Positions 27,650-38,959 of a DNA stretch of 64,000 nucleotides are shown in pieces. Each line of letters opens with the position of its first letter. Position 1 is the stretch's first letter. This DNA is from Lytechinus variegatus (lineage: Eukaryota; Echinodermata; Echinoidea; Temnopleuroida; Toxopneustidae). The DNA lies in assembly GCF_018143015.1 (NCBI RefSeq), contig NC_054741.1:19277736-19341735 (forward strand), in the 5' to 3' direction. The translations under genes and the position numbers were made by a program. The notes beneath the pieces are model-generated. The model was not told where the DNA came from. It saw nothing but the letters and a program-made list of their open reading frames with translations, and ran no database searches.

Positions 27650-28368
27650 GGTGCCCATTTTCTCAGAAAATTAAAAATGATTTTTACCTATAAATCTAAT
27701 CCAAGCGATCTGTTTATGTGCACTTGTATGAAAAAGTTATCATGACGTATCAAAACCGCATATGAAAGGGCTGCTTGCATGTGTGTCACAAATCTAAAAT
27801 TTACATATTCCTGTATTATGTCATTTAATGGATTTTCACATACAATGTTTTCATACAATAATTTTAGATGATGTCAGCGTGGACTTTGTGGGTGGGAGTG
27901 GGTTAGAGAGGAAGTTCAACCTGACAACAAGTTGGTTTTAATCAAAGCAGAAAGATTAGAAAAAAATATTGGTGAAGGTTTAATCCTTCAAAGAATAACA
28001 AAGTATTTAATTTTTTTTAGTATTGGTTTTTGTGATATAAATCGAGTAGCTCTTCCATTTGTCTTCTGATATGAATTCCCCCAAAGTGCCATTTTGTCAA
28101 AAAAAAATGAAAGTGATTCCATTTGTCCAATGGCTATATCATCAGACTATTCATACACATTAAAAAATGTGTTTATTCATCATGATCCATTAAAAACCTG
28201 GAATTTATGTTTCTACACGATATACGGGGAGCTGCTTGCTTAGGACGTCACACATCAAAAACTTTTTGAACAATTTCATAACTCTTTATTATTTGATGGT
28301 TTTTCATCAAACCTTCCATAGTTTTCTTGAATTACATTAAAATCAACTTCTCATCAGGGTGGCCTTAA
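27650..28368. mobile_element. Two diverged 'GGGGAAGTTCACCC' MITE copies
   Basis: A partial copy at about 27650-27890 is followed by a more complete one at about 27905-28368, aligning to 28731-29158 along its length (AGGAAGTTCAACCTGACAA, AATATTGGTGAAGGTTT, GGGGAGCTGCTTGCT, GACGTCACA, CATCAAACCTTCCATAG, CATCAGGGTGGCCTTAA). The right end lies about ten bases from the TCAIM stop codon. Confidence 0.75.
28285..28290 (-). promoter_or_regulatory. Candidate TCAIM poly(A) signal inside a MITE
   Basis: TTTATT on the + strand is AATAAA on the TCAIM strand, 89 bases beyond the stop codon. It falls within the diverged MITE at 27905-28368, in the stretch equivalent to CTTTCTTTATCTTTATTGG of the sister copy. 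Confidence 0.5.
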
Positions 28369-28378
28369 TCTCTGAATA

Positions 28379-31300
28379 TTATTCTTTCCAATTCCATGGG
28401 ATGCACACGTCCCCATTCCTTTGTAATGCATAGTGATGTCGTATCTGAAGATGGAGGTTTCTGACGACCACGCCCAGCCTGATGGGGTTCTCTTCAAGCT
28501 TACGGCAGCATGCTATCATCTGGGACGGTGTGACGTCCAGGTGCCGGGTCAAAGTCGCCAGCTCCAACTCCTCCAAGCAACGAGAGATTAACAGGGCTTC
28601 TTCCTTGATATCACTGGGAGAAAAGAACCATGGAAACGGTACATACATTATTATATGTTGTGTAAATGTTTGGACGACGGTGTGGATAGTCATGGAGGTT
28701 GATGGTACACCATGTGCGATTCCAAATGGATTAAAGGGGAAGTTCACCCTGACAAAAAGTTTATTGTAAAAGTTGTACAAAAAAATAACAAATATTGGTG
28801 AAGGTTTGAGATAAATCCATCAAAGAATTAAAAAGTTATAAGAATTTTAATTATTTGATTTGTGATGTCATATGCGAGCAGCATTCCTACATAGCGGATG
28901 GTAAAAAATCAATGAAATGTCATTTTCTCAGAATATTGAAAATGGTTTTTACTTTACCTTTTATATATCAATAGACAAATCATTTTACACCCAGTCATGA
29001 AAAGAAAACAAGAATAAGTCATCAGGAACCATGAGGCACCTGTTATGACGTCACAAATCCAAAACTCAACATTCTAATAACTTTCTTTATCTTTATTGGA
29101 CTTTCCTCAAACCTTCACCAATATTTTTATTTTTATTCAGGGTGAACTTCTCCCTTAAAGAAAAAAGTGGACAGGTAGAACTGAAAGTGTGGAGCATTCT
29201 TTTCTGAGATGGTGTAGACCTTGAAAGTTACAGCTATCCACTTTTCTTAGTTCAACTAGGACTCGCACATGATGTATCTTAAACCTTGTTCATGATGATT
29301 AATCATGTACTGTTAGTGAAACCCGAAAGAATAAACAGGGATCATCTCACTTGGAGAAGGAGCTGTTTCATAAAAGAAAACGTGAAAATCTGGATTGCTA
29401 GTTGCGTCAACCACAACTACTATTTCCAAAATTGAAGATGATCAAGTCTTCTCGGTAAAGGACAAATTCATAATCTTACTATACATTCATAATGATGTTT
29501 CATAAAGACATAGGCCCTTAGTCTGAACTGATTTAATTCAAAATGCTGGTTTAACTATGGAAAGCCAATTGTGACGTATTAGAGATTTATATCATCTAAT
29601 TTGAATCTCAAATCATTAACAAGTGGAATGCCTCTGGCGGTCTCACCTGCATCACGCGATTCAATATAGCAGCAGTGCTGACTTTGAAAACTACTATAAC
29701 TCTCCAAAGATGTTAAGTGATACTTGATTACTCTTATGTCCAAGTTCCATGAATCAGATCCATAAACTTTCAAAGTTATAATGGTAATTCAACAGATACC
29801 CCCCTGATTCGGCCAAAAGTCATTGACCCTAAATGACTTTTGACCTTGGTCTTGTGACGTGAAACTCAGACAGGATGTTCAGTAATACTTGATTAACCTT
29901 ATGGTCAAGTTGCATAAACTAGGTCCACATACTTTCTAAGTTATGCTGTCATTTCAAAAACTTAACCTTCAGTTAAGATTTGGAGTTGACGCCGCTGCCG
30001 TCGGAAAAGCGGCGCCTATAGTCTCACTCTGCTATGCAGGTGAGACAAAAACTGCCTGGAACAATAAATAAGACACTTGTCTCTATCATAACATAAGAAC
30101 ATGGCAAACATAAGAAACGTGCAAACAGATTTCTGACATTTTGGGGTTCCTATTCCCATAATGTTAGCACAAACTAAGCCCATGTTTAAACTGGACTTTA
30201 AAGGGCGATGGACAAATTTATATCAGACTGGTGACCTTTTCTTTGCTAAATCAGATTCTAAATCGGTGTGATTTCCATGTACTGAATCTCAAAAATTCTT
30301 TTTTTTTTATTTGAATAGAAATAATTTTTTTTAAATGCGTATTAGATTTTAAATGGGCTCTCATTCTGTTAAAACGATGTAACTGATATAGGATATTTGT
30401 CTTTCATTGTCTTTTGTTTCTGCACATAGATATATGCGTTACAAAGATTATGAAGACATCACAAATCTTCAATATAATCATAGAGCATCATGACAGTAAA
30501 ACACAAACACAAGAGGAACCTTTCAAATTCCAGAGAAAAAGCATAAGAAGAATAGGTTACCATGCTGAAAGGTATAAGACAGTAGTTGCAGCAATTATTT
30601 CATGAGAAAGTCTTTTAAATCAAGGTTAACATTCAAAATATTATCATACATCTAGATCAGGTACATTAATGTAAACTTATCTTTGTAAAATCATGAAATC
30701 TTAGCTCAAAATTGATAATTCTGATGATCACTAACACAGAAAAGCATATGTGGGACAGTGTATTAATATTTCTTTGAAAAATACCTGACATTTGATGGAA
30801 TTCTGTGCGTACTTTGCTAATTTCTCAGCAATTACGCATTTTCTTCCAGAGTCATTTGGCACATATTTTTTATTCAAACATACAAACACTTCGGTGGTAA
30901 TTTCATTGGATTCTGTTCAAACTCATTTTGAGATTGCTACAACTGGTATTTATCTTTATAGTCATGCAGAACTTGAAAGCAGCTCTGTGAAATGTCACAG
31001 GTAATTGAAAATATTAGTTTTAAAATGATCATATAATTCCTTCAGCTTTAAAAATAGAAACAAGTGGAATGCCTCTGGCCGTCTCACCTGCATCACGCTA
31101 TTCAACATAGCAGCAGTGCTGACTTTGAAAACTACTATAACTCGTACAAGATGTTCAGTGATACTTGGTTACTCTTATTTCCACGTTTTATGAACTAGAC
31201 CAATACACTTACAGAGATAGGATGGTAATTCAACAAATACCCCCAATGTGGCCAAAATTCATTGACCTCACATGACCTTTGACCTTGATCATGTGACCTG

Positions 31301-34300
31301 AAACTTGCACAGGGTATTCAGTGATACTTGATTACTCTTATGTCCAAGTTTCAAAAGTCAGATCAATAAACTTGCAAAGTTATGATGGTAATTCAACAGA
31401 TACCCCCATTATGGCCAAAGTTCATTGACCTTTGACCTTGGTCATGTGACCTAAAATGCGCACAGGACGTTCAGTGATACTTGATTACTCTTATGTCCAA
31501 GTTTTATGAACTAGACCAACATACTTTTAAAGTTATAATGGTAATTTAACAAATACCCCCTAATTCGGCCAAAGTTCATTGACCTTAAATGACCTTTGAC
31601 CTCAATCATGAGACCTGAAACTTGCACAGGGTGTTCAGTGATCCTTGATTACTATTATGTCCAAGTTTCATGAATCAGATCCAAAAACTTTTAAAGTTTT
31701 GATTGTAATTCAACAGATACCCCCAAATCGGCCAAAGTTCATTGACCCTAAATGACCTTTGACCTTGGTCATGTGACGTGAAACTCATGCAGGATGTTTG
31801 GTGATACTTGATTAACCTTATGTCCAAGTTTAATGAACTAGGTCCATATATTTTCTAAGTTATGATGACATTTCAAAAACTTAACCTCAGGTTAAGATTT
31901 TGATGTTGATTCCCCAACATAGTCTAAGTTCATTGACCCTAAATGACCTTTGACATTGGTCATGTGACGTAAAACTCTACTAGGATGTTCAGTAATACTT
32001 GATTGACCTTATGGCTAAGTTTCATGAACTAGGTCCATATACTTTTTAAGTTATGATGTCATTTCATAAACTTAACCTTAGGTTAAGATTTGATGTTGAC
32101 GCCGCAGCCGCCGTCGCCGTCACCGTCGCTGCCGCCGTCGGAAAAGCGGCGCCTATAGTCTTACTCTGCTACGCAGGTGAGACAAAAATGATTTGATCTC
32201 TGGTACTCACCTCATGTGATTGATATGTAATTCCCTTGCAATTTGAGTATTGTCCAATAGATATCTAATGATGCTTGATGCTGATTTATTGCACATGATA
32301 TGAATGTCCCCATTATGGTCTATATACTGCTGACCTGTACTCCTGCAATGGGGATATAGAATGGCAAATTGATACATAAAATCACTTCATATAACATTAA
32401 ATTGAAACATATATTTTCAAGTCGTAAAACAGAGTAATCTTTTCGGGAAGGGTAAGGTAGTAATTCCCAGTGCAATTTACAGTTTATATACACAAGGCAA
32501 ATTACTAGTAAGCAAACTTCATAGGATTCTACATTTTCTTTCCAGCTCACATCTTCACTCAAACTTTAACAAGTCTATACTTTTATATCTTTATTGATAT
32601 TTTTGTCCTGGATAATTTCTTTTGTCACTATCTTATGTCATTTGGTATGATTGCATATATATTTTATACATCTATTTATTTCATTATGTAACATCATTTT
32701 TGAGAAAATGTACATGTAATGAAATTAAAACAAATGTTAACACTGTGGACAATAAAATGAAATTGAAGTGAAAAGATAGGTTAAATGGAAATTGATTCAT
32801 TTGATTCTAAAAATCCAGTATCCAGTATATTACCCTTCAATGACTATATTGATTCCCTGAGTAAACCCTTCTGGCAAGACGAGGCATTTTTCCTTCTTCT
32901 CATCTTTCCTCTTCACAAACTTGTGCTTTTCCATGGTCTCTATTAGCCTTGTGAGGGCAGCATAATGACTGTGTACCGTCATGGTGGATGCTTGTCCCTC
33001 CAGAGCTTTGACGGAGCACCCCCCGAGGAGAGTGGACAGGACCTGCTCAGTCGGGGGTATAAATGGAAGGAATTTCCTCTGCTCCGGAAGGCTGGATATA
33101 AACTGCAGAGGAAAGATGAAATGCAAAGGAAAAGGAAAGTTTTAAAACCATCATTACTACAGAAGAAAATCAGCATTTGCCTTTGCCTGTCTTGCCTGCA
33201 ATATGTGATTTTATATAGCAGCAGTTCTGATTACAAAAACAACTAAGATGAACAAATATCTGAGAAAGGGGAAAGAACATTAATTTGATAATAACATGCG
33301 AGGTTTTTTAACCTCAAATGACCTTTGACTATAAAGAAACTAGCTATTCATTTGTGAGATATCCAATAACCATCTCATACAAGTTCAATTTAATTAAATC
33401 AAATATTTTTTTAGTAATGAATAAAATGGCCTTGACACTGGTGTATAGAGGTGGGGGGCTTGGGGCCGTGGACTCCTAATATTTTCATGGCAGAGAAACA
33501 AAATTAGAAAAAAAAAGAAAAAGTGTGAAAGATATTTTATCTCAATATAATGTCAAAAATTATTTTTTTAACAAAATGTTTGCTTGTTCTTAGCTTTATT
33601 TTGCCCCAAATGTCATATCAGGGAGGCGTTTCATGAAAGGACTTGTCGGACACTTTATCCAACAAGTACCAGTTTATCCAACAGTTACCATAGGAACAGT
33701 ACCTCTCAGCCAATAAGAATCAAGGAAAGATATCAGATCTGACAAATTGTCGGATGAAAATATTGATGAAACGCTCCCCTGGTGCCCTCAAAATTTTTTT
33801 CTCTCTTGTATGAAAGAGTCATTCTTGCATACTCTCAAATGACAAAGTAACCTACCGAGACCCAATGGTGAGGTACATCTTGACTGCCAAGAACCACATG
33901 ACCATTGGGTGAGAGTCTGGTCAAATCACCAAGTATAACCGTACAACCTTCAAACAAAATGGAAAGACAATCATAGTTTTAATTGATGATTTTGTATTTC
34001 AAATATATGAGAAGAGTAAATTTAATGGGTTACATAATAAAATGCAGCTAAGAATTCAGTTATATTTTCAATTATATGATGGCAATATCTTGGGTGTATT
34101 ATTGTACCTACTTATGCAAACTACATGAGAATATTTTTTTCTCATGTTGAATACTTCTAATACATTATGATTCTCATCAGAAGTATCATTTGTCTCAAAT
34201 ATGAGTGTATTTCAGGTGACAGTTTAGGTGTTTCTGAGACATGATATGCATTACCATTCTCAAAAACTCCATGCTTATTGTTGTATCATATACGATCTAT

Positions 34301-36093
34301 GTTCATAACAGACTGTCAATCAACACTATCATTACATTCCAACGTAGTTTTTTACTGTCTCGCATACAATACACCTGACATAGAAAGCATACATATCCCC
34401 CCCCCCACGCTCATCATTGTACAATGTGCCTCTCTTTCTATAAACTGTACCCCTCTATCCCTTTATTTTTAAAAAAAATTCTCATTCGGCGTGTTTCTAT
34501 AAAGAATCATTAAAATACGGTTTATTATTCCCGGAATCGGAAAACCATATCACCGTTAAACCAACCTCTATACAGAGCAAATAATCCAATTCACTCACAT
34601 TGCGAAACACGGCAATACCCACCTCCCAGAGGTAGTTATGAGAAACTGTATTTTGTGTGACACGCTTTATCAATAAAGCGCATTGCGTCTGTTTCAACAG
34701 GGAAGTTTTCCAGAATTCTGGATACTTACGCGGGTTTTGTTCTCGAAAGAAATCAGAAATAAGGACTAGATCCATTTCCAATTACATTTCAGGAAAGCTT
34801 AATCAAACTTGCATACAACTAAAATCAATATTATCGCTTAACATAATAAGATATTACCTCTAAGGTTTTCCATGGCAGCCCAATGTTGCTGACACAATTC
34901 TTTCATTGTCCTCAGGCATGAGAGACATGTTGATGAATCCCACATGCTCTCCCATAATATACCTTCAAGGCCTAACTGACCAATCAGATCTTGTCTCAGT
35001 GATGCAATCTCATTCCTGATTGGGTGACTGCTTTCAAGCTTCCGTCTGGCCTCAGCTATGTTGGTCTTCAACCAGTAACTGCAAGAGAATTTTGATAAGA
35101 AGGTAAATTGAGTGTAAGTACAAAGGGCAGTAGAAAGGAGAGGACACTGAAAATAAACAAGTTTTTTCACTGCTTTATTCATGATCCATTAGAAATTTAA
35201 AATTTATTAAATTTGTAAAAGTAATTTGTAAGTTAACTAAACCTGTAAGCATTTATTATTCCTATCTGCTCTTAAAGCTGAAATTTGATCTGAATGTACT
35301 GAAATTTTCATTTTTAACAAGTAGCTGACCAGAAAATTCAAGCATTTAACACATTTCAAAATATGATCAGGGATATAGGAAATGTACTCTCATTAGTCAT
35401 GAAGTTCAGCTGGGGAATATGGGATAAACTAATTAACTGCTTTCTGAAATAGCCTATTAGGTCATGTGACATGATAAAATATAAAATCCAATCACAAATT
35501 GATTCTATGGCAGACAATACAAAAAATAACATTTGATTGGTAATATTGATTAATGTCTTTATGTTGCAGGCATTCACCTGAATTCCATAAACCTTATTCT
35601 CAACATAGAGAGAAGGTGGACCATGTACAAAACATACGGGAATGGCAAAAATTCATGGTCAATGAGTTAACGAATGATAAAATATTGAAGAAATTCCTTT
35701 TGACAAACCAAATCGCTGCTAATCTTGTTATAAAAGATAAGGTAACTTCCACATAATATTGATAAAAGATGTAGAACTATAGGACCCAAACATGTATCAG
35801 GTGTGATACACAAGACAAGCAATAGGCCTACAAACAATCAAGATACCTCAAAGTTATTTCAGGTTTTCCTTGCTTTTGCTGCACATGGTCCTTGGGATTT
35901 TTCTTTCCAGTGTATGTATAGTAGGATTGGTGCCATTCTATCGGCCTTGGAAATTCCCCTTCTTTCTCGGCATTCTCTTTCTTGTACTGCTCGATGAGGG
36001 CAGTAGACAAGTCACATGACTCTAAGATACTATTCACAGTAGTGCCGACGTCAGAAGACGATAAGCTGATTTTAACACGCTTGAATATCAGGC
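28379..36093 (-). CDS. TCAIM: TCAIM (T-cell activation inhibitor, mitochondrial), 3' six coding exons
   Basis: Exons in transcript order: 36093-35847, 35078-34858, 33947-33856, 33102-32834, 32342-32211, 28613-28379 (stop at 28381-28379). Every junction is GT-AG and phases agree (1196 nt, about 398 residues). Landmarks match human TCAIM in order: RPIEWHQSYYTYTG (human RPIKWDKSYYSFTG), GHVVLGSQDVPHHW (GHVMLGTMDVHHHW), LSTLLGG (ISYLLGG), HNGDIHIMC, and GDVCIPWNWKE at the C-terminus (GDLCIPWNWK). The family (DUF4460/DUF4461) is a mitochondrial protein; in mammals it restrains T-cell activation and has been linked to control of oxoglutarate dehydrogenase. About 100 N-terminal residues, including the targeting peptide and the HPD-containing segment, were not found up to 46 kb, so the 5' end is incomplete. 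The last intron (28614-32210) carries two large repeats and a MITE. Confidence 0.93.
28731..29158. mobile_element. MITE, 'GGGGAAGTTCACCC' family, copy in TCAIM last intron
   Basis: Left end TTAAAGGGGAAGTTCACCCT, right end CAGGGTGAACTTCTCCCTTAA. Interior matches copy 2. It lies about 117 bp from the acceptor of the last TCAIM exon. No obvious internal rearrangement apart from a deletion relative to copy 2 around the GGGGCAGCTGC landmark. Confidence 0.85.
29620..30050 (+). mobile_element. 'GTCTCACCTGC' repeat family, copy 2 (short)
   Basis: Begins CAAGTGGAATGCC followed by GTCTCACCTGC and ends GCAGGTGAGACAAAAA, preceded by the GC-rich GCCGTCGGAAAAGCGGCGCC patch. Only about two internal tandem units remain, versus about six in the other copies. 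The paralogous empty site at 26756-26936 confirms both boundaries to within a few bases. Confidence 0.82.
31061..32187 (+). mobile_element. 'GTCTCACCTGC' repeat family, copy 3
   Basis: Same ends as copy 2 (CAAGTGGAATGCC ... GCAGGTGAGACAAAAA) with about six internal units of 160-190 bp and a GC-rich patch (GCCGCCGTCGGAAAAGCGGC). Its right end is only 23 bp inside the intron from the donor of the TCAIM exon 32342-32211. Non-coding. Confidence 0.82.
33621..33780. mobile_element. Small MITE, 'GGGGAGCGTTTCATGAA' family
   Basis: Left GGGAGGCGTTTCATGAA, right TTGATGAAACGCTCCC, inverted. The interior CTTGTCGGACACTTTATCC and GACAAATTGTCGGATG also pair partly. Matches 42138-42295 closely. Lies in a TCAIM intron, about 75 bp from the exon 33947-33856. 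Confidence 0.75.
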
Positions 36094-36099
36094 CTAAAA

Positions 36100-36738
36100 A
36101 AAAGTAAATTACGAAAATGTCAATTCCATTCAAGTAATTCATTCCTGCTAGATAGAGAGTGGCGAATGTTTACACCTTGCCATAGGACACAAGTGCTGTG
36201 GTTGGATTCGACATGAGGACATTGGGTGATTTCAAGTTCAGTGTTGACCTTTTGGTGTTGGTGTTCGGTCAATTTTTACACAATTATAACACCAAACATA
36301 AAATGAAGATGGTCTTGAAAAGTCACTGACTAGTTGTTGAGATGACAATAGTGTGATCTGGATCAGTTTTACAAACTCTGAATAAGTTTTGGAGCTAGGG
36401 AGGGCAATCCAAATTTCAACACTAACACCAACACCGTATTGGAAATCAACCATTGTTGTTCAAAGTCAGAGAATTATTCACTAATCCACAACACCTCATC
36501 AACAAATTTCCCAATGTTGAATCACATGTCTTGTTCTTCAGTCCACACACTACTTTGAGGTAAAAATCGAGCTACATGTTGCCTTCCACATGTATTTTAC
36601 ATACAAATTACCATTGAATCTTGTTGGCCTGCAATAAAAAGTTTTCCATAACAATCAATTTTCCTTGTCCAAGGCCAAGTGATAAAATGCAAAAACTGCA
36701 ATGGTCAGATGAGACATATGGTTTACAATCATTTGTGG
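36100..36738. other. Region upstream of the first visible TCAIM exon
   Basis: No further TCAIM exon could be recognised on the minus strand. A locally repeated phrase (AACACCAACACC and its inverse near 36255 and 36425) suggests a small worn inverted repeat. Confidence 0.35.
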
Positions 36739-36811
36739 AGCGTTGTGGCCCAGTGGATTAGTCTTCGGACTCTGAAACAGAGGGTCGTGGGTTCGAACCC
36801 CAGCCATGGCG
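36739..36811 (+). repeat. tRNA-derived SINE head (tRNA-Gln-like)
   Basis: Contains an A box (TGGCCCAGTGG, 36746-36756) and a perfect B box (GGTTCGAACCC, 36790-36800) at RNA polymerase III spacing. The anticodon-loop region GGACTCTGAA resembles tRNA-Gln(CUG), but the anticodon and acceptor stems do not pair well, so this is a SINE promoter region or tRNA pseudogene and not a working tRNA. It runs directly into the 15-bp tandem array. Confidence 0.7.
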
Positions 36812-37612
36812 TAAAAATGGCAGAGGTAAAAATGGCAGAGGTAAAAATGGCAGAGGTAATAATGGCAGAGGTAATAATGGCAGAGGTAAAAATGGCAGAG
36901 GTAAAAATGGCAGAGGTAAAAGTGGCAGAGGTATATGGCAGAGGTAATAATGGCAGAGGTAAAAATGGCAGAGGTAAAAATGGCAGAGGTAAAAATGGCA
37001 GAGGTAATAATGGCAGAGGTAATAATGGCAGAGGTAAAAATGGCAAAGGTAATAATGGCAGAGGTAAATAATGGCAGAGGCAAAAATGGCAGAGGTAAAA
37101 ATGGCAGAGGTAAAATGGCAGACGTAATAATGGCAGAGGTAAAAATGGCAGAGGTAATGGCAGAGGTAAAAATGGCAGAGGTAATAATGGCAGAGGTAAA
37201 AATGGCAGAGGTAATAATGGGAGAGGTAATCCAGGGGGGATGGCCAGTCATGCGTGACCAAAAAATGCGTTTAAAAAAGGTGTTGTTTTTTTTTCAATTT
37301 TAGACGCAGGCCGCGCGAGCACTCGTTAGGGATATCGAAAACACCGATTTTAAACAAAAAGGGCGGTTTAGAAAGATTGGTCAATCACGGGGTCATTCTT
37401 TAGGGGTCATATTCTGGCGAAACTTGTTTAGGGGGTAATCTGGCACACAGAGAAAAACATTGTGTTGGGGGTGTCTGGAAATAATTTGGTCACGCATGTG
37501 TACAGCAATTGATATTACTCCCCCGGGAGGTATTAATGGTAGAGGTAAAATGATGGAGTTAAAACTGGCAGAGGTAAAGATGGCAGAGGCAAAGATGACA
37601 GAGGTAAAGATC
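36811..37612 (+). repeat. 15-bp tandem array (GTAAAAATGGCAGAG)
   Basis: About 27 copies of GTAAAAATGGCAGAG, with GTAATAATGG and shorter variants, at 36811-37230, then an inserted element (37231-37526), then about five degraded copies at 37527-37612. As the period is a multiple of three, frames stay open on both strands (MAEVK repeats and their antisense); this is not evidence for a gene. The same unit in the opposite orientation forms the array at 44561-44780. Confidence 0.9.
37231..37526. mobile_element. hAT-type MITE inside the 15-bp array
   Basis: Starts CCAGGGGGGATGGCCAGTCA and ends ATTACTCCCCCGG. Inverted GCGTGACCA / TGGTCACGC subterminal motifs are present. The flanks GAGGTAAT (37223-37230) and GAGGTATT (37527-37534) make an 8-bp duplication with one mismatch. 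Because the flank is itself repetitive, the duplication is somewhat weaker evidence than elsewhere. Confidence 0.65.
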
Positions 37613-38227
37613 ATGACATGCTGCATCAACAAGGAAAAGACAGTTGGACTCCTATCGACGAAATGAGTATTATGAACTGATTAGATATTATTTGAATTTT
37701 TCTCATCATTTTAGGTCAATACTTTATCGTGGATATGATTAAACTAAATCATTTTCATCCCAAAATGATTTCAATAAGTGAGTGATGAAAGGATTTATCT
37801 TGGCCAGTTCATAAGGTAGAACAGCACTTCATCACATACCAAACGGATTTTAATGTAAACAACAATGTGCGCTACCATTAACACACTAAATTTGACAAGT
37901 TCGGGATTTCTTCGAACCACTTGCATAACTTGATAACAGAAAAATAACAAAACGTTCTGTAATAAAATTAATTTTCCCATTTCAACATCATAATGGATCC
38001 GAATAGATGTTGATATCATACGTATATAGATTACGGTAAATGTATAATGATAGCAATTAGTGATAATTTTTTCAGAGCAATATCCTCATTGCAGCTTGTC
38101 CAAGTGAATGTCAGGTTCCTTAACTAGTTTCTATGGTAACGGTTACCGGATGAATTTGGAAATGTGTAGCGAATCGGGGATTTAAATTTATAGGCGTTTC
38201 TCAGGTACTATTCTATCGATATTTTTT
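37613..38227. other. No gene recognised
   Basis: AT-rich sequence between the 15-bp array and the nested element block. A minus-strand open frame (38019-37795) gives no recognisable product and does not resemble the missing N-terminus of TCAIM. Confidence 0.4.
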
Positions 38228-38639
38228 GAAGGGGAAGTTCACCCTCAAATGAGGTTACAGCCCGATAGACCGCGGGTCCGATAGACCGCGGGTCCGTTAG
38301 ACCGCGGGTCCGATAGTCCGCGGGTCCGTTAGACCGCGGGTCCGATAGACCGCGGGTCCGATAGACCGCGGGCCCGATAGACCGCGGGTCCGATAGTCCG
38401 CGGTGTGTGTAAAATTATGATCAGGACAACATAGTGAAATCCATGTCATCAAGAGGTCAAAAGGTCATTGATACAAGTCCATGGGGTTCTATAACAATGA
38501 CCTACAGGACAAATCGCCCCCTGACATCTACTTCAAGGAAAATATTATCTCCATATTTTTATCGTCGGGGACTGTTACACCCCCCCCCCCCCCCCCCGGA
38601 AATATGCCCTCTAGACGCCATACGGAGCCTCTAAAATGC

Positions 38640-38935
38640 CATCGACTTGACGACATGGCGAGATACTTTATCTTGCCATGTCGACTAAATAAGCTTATTA
38701 TGTCCGCATGGCGAGATACGTTATCCTGCCAAGTCAGTCCACTTATAAAACGTTATATGTCAACATGGCAAGATATTGTATCTTGCCAAGTTGACTTAAA
38801 TAATACATGTCAACATGGCGGTATATCGGGATTCTTGCCGGGACTTGTACACTTCATATCTCGCCATGTGGACATATCGACTTGACAAGATAGAATATAT
38901 CGCTATGTCGAAATAATAAGCTTATTAATTACTTT
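38640..38935. repeat. Tandem palindromes in the loop of the fold-back element
   Basis: Four to five units of about 60 bp, each a dyad such as CGACATGGCGAGATA ... TATCTTGCCATGTCG, separated by AATAAGCTTATTA-like palindromes. One more worn unit is at about 39245-39285. Each unit could form its own hairpin. Confidence 0.8.
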
Positions 38936-38959
38936 AATAGGCGGCGGAAGCGGGGGGGG

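Noticed and set aside
34497-34781. 94-codon minus-strand frame between two TCAIM exons as an extra TCAIM exon
   Set aside because: The flanking exons join in phase without it and align contiguously to human TCAIM (LRG-CTV...), leaving no room for it.
36655-37303. Long MAEVK-repeat and antisense FTSAI/YLCHF-repeat open frames
   Set aside because: They follow from the 15-bp tandem array, and the same pattern appears at 44501-44793. No start context, splice site or non-repeat domain supports a protein.
37795-38019. Minus-strand 74-codon frame as the missing TCAIM N-terminus
   Set aside because: It shows no mitochondrial targeting pattern, no HPD motif and no similarity to the known N-terminal region.
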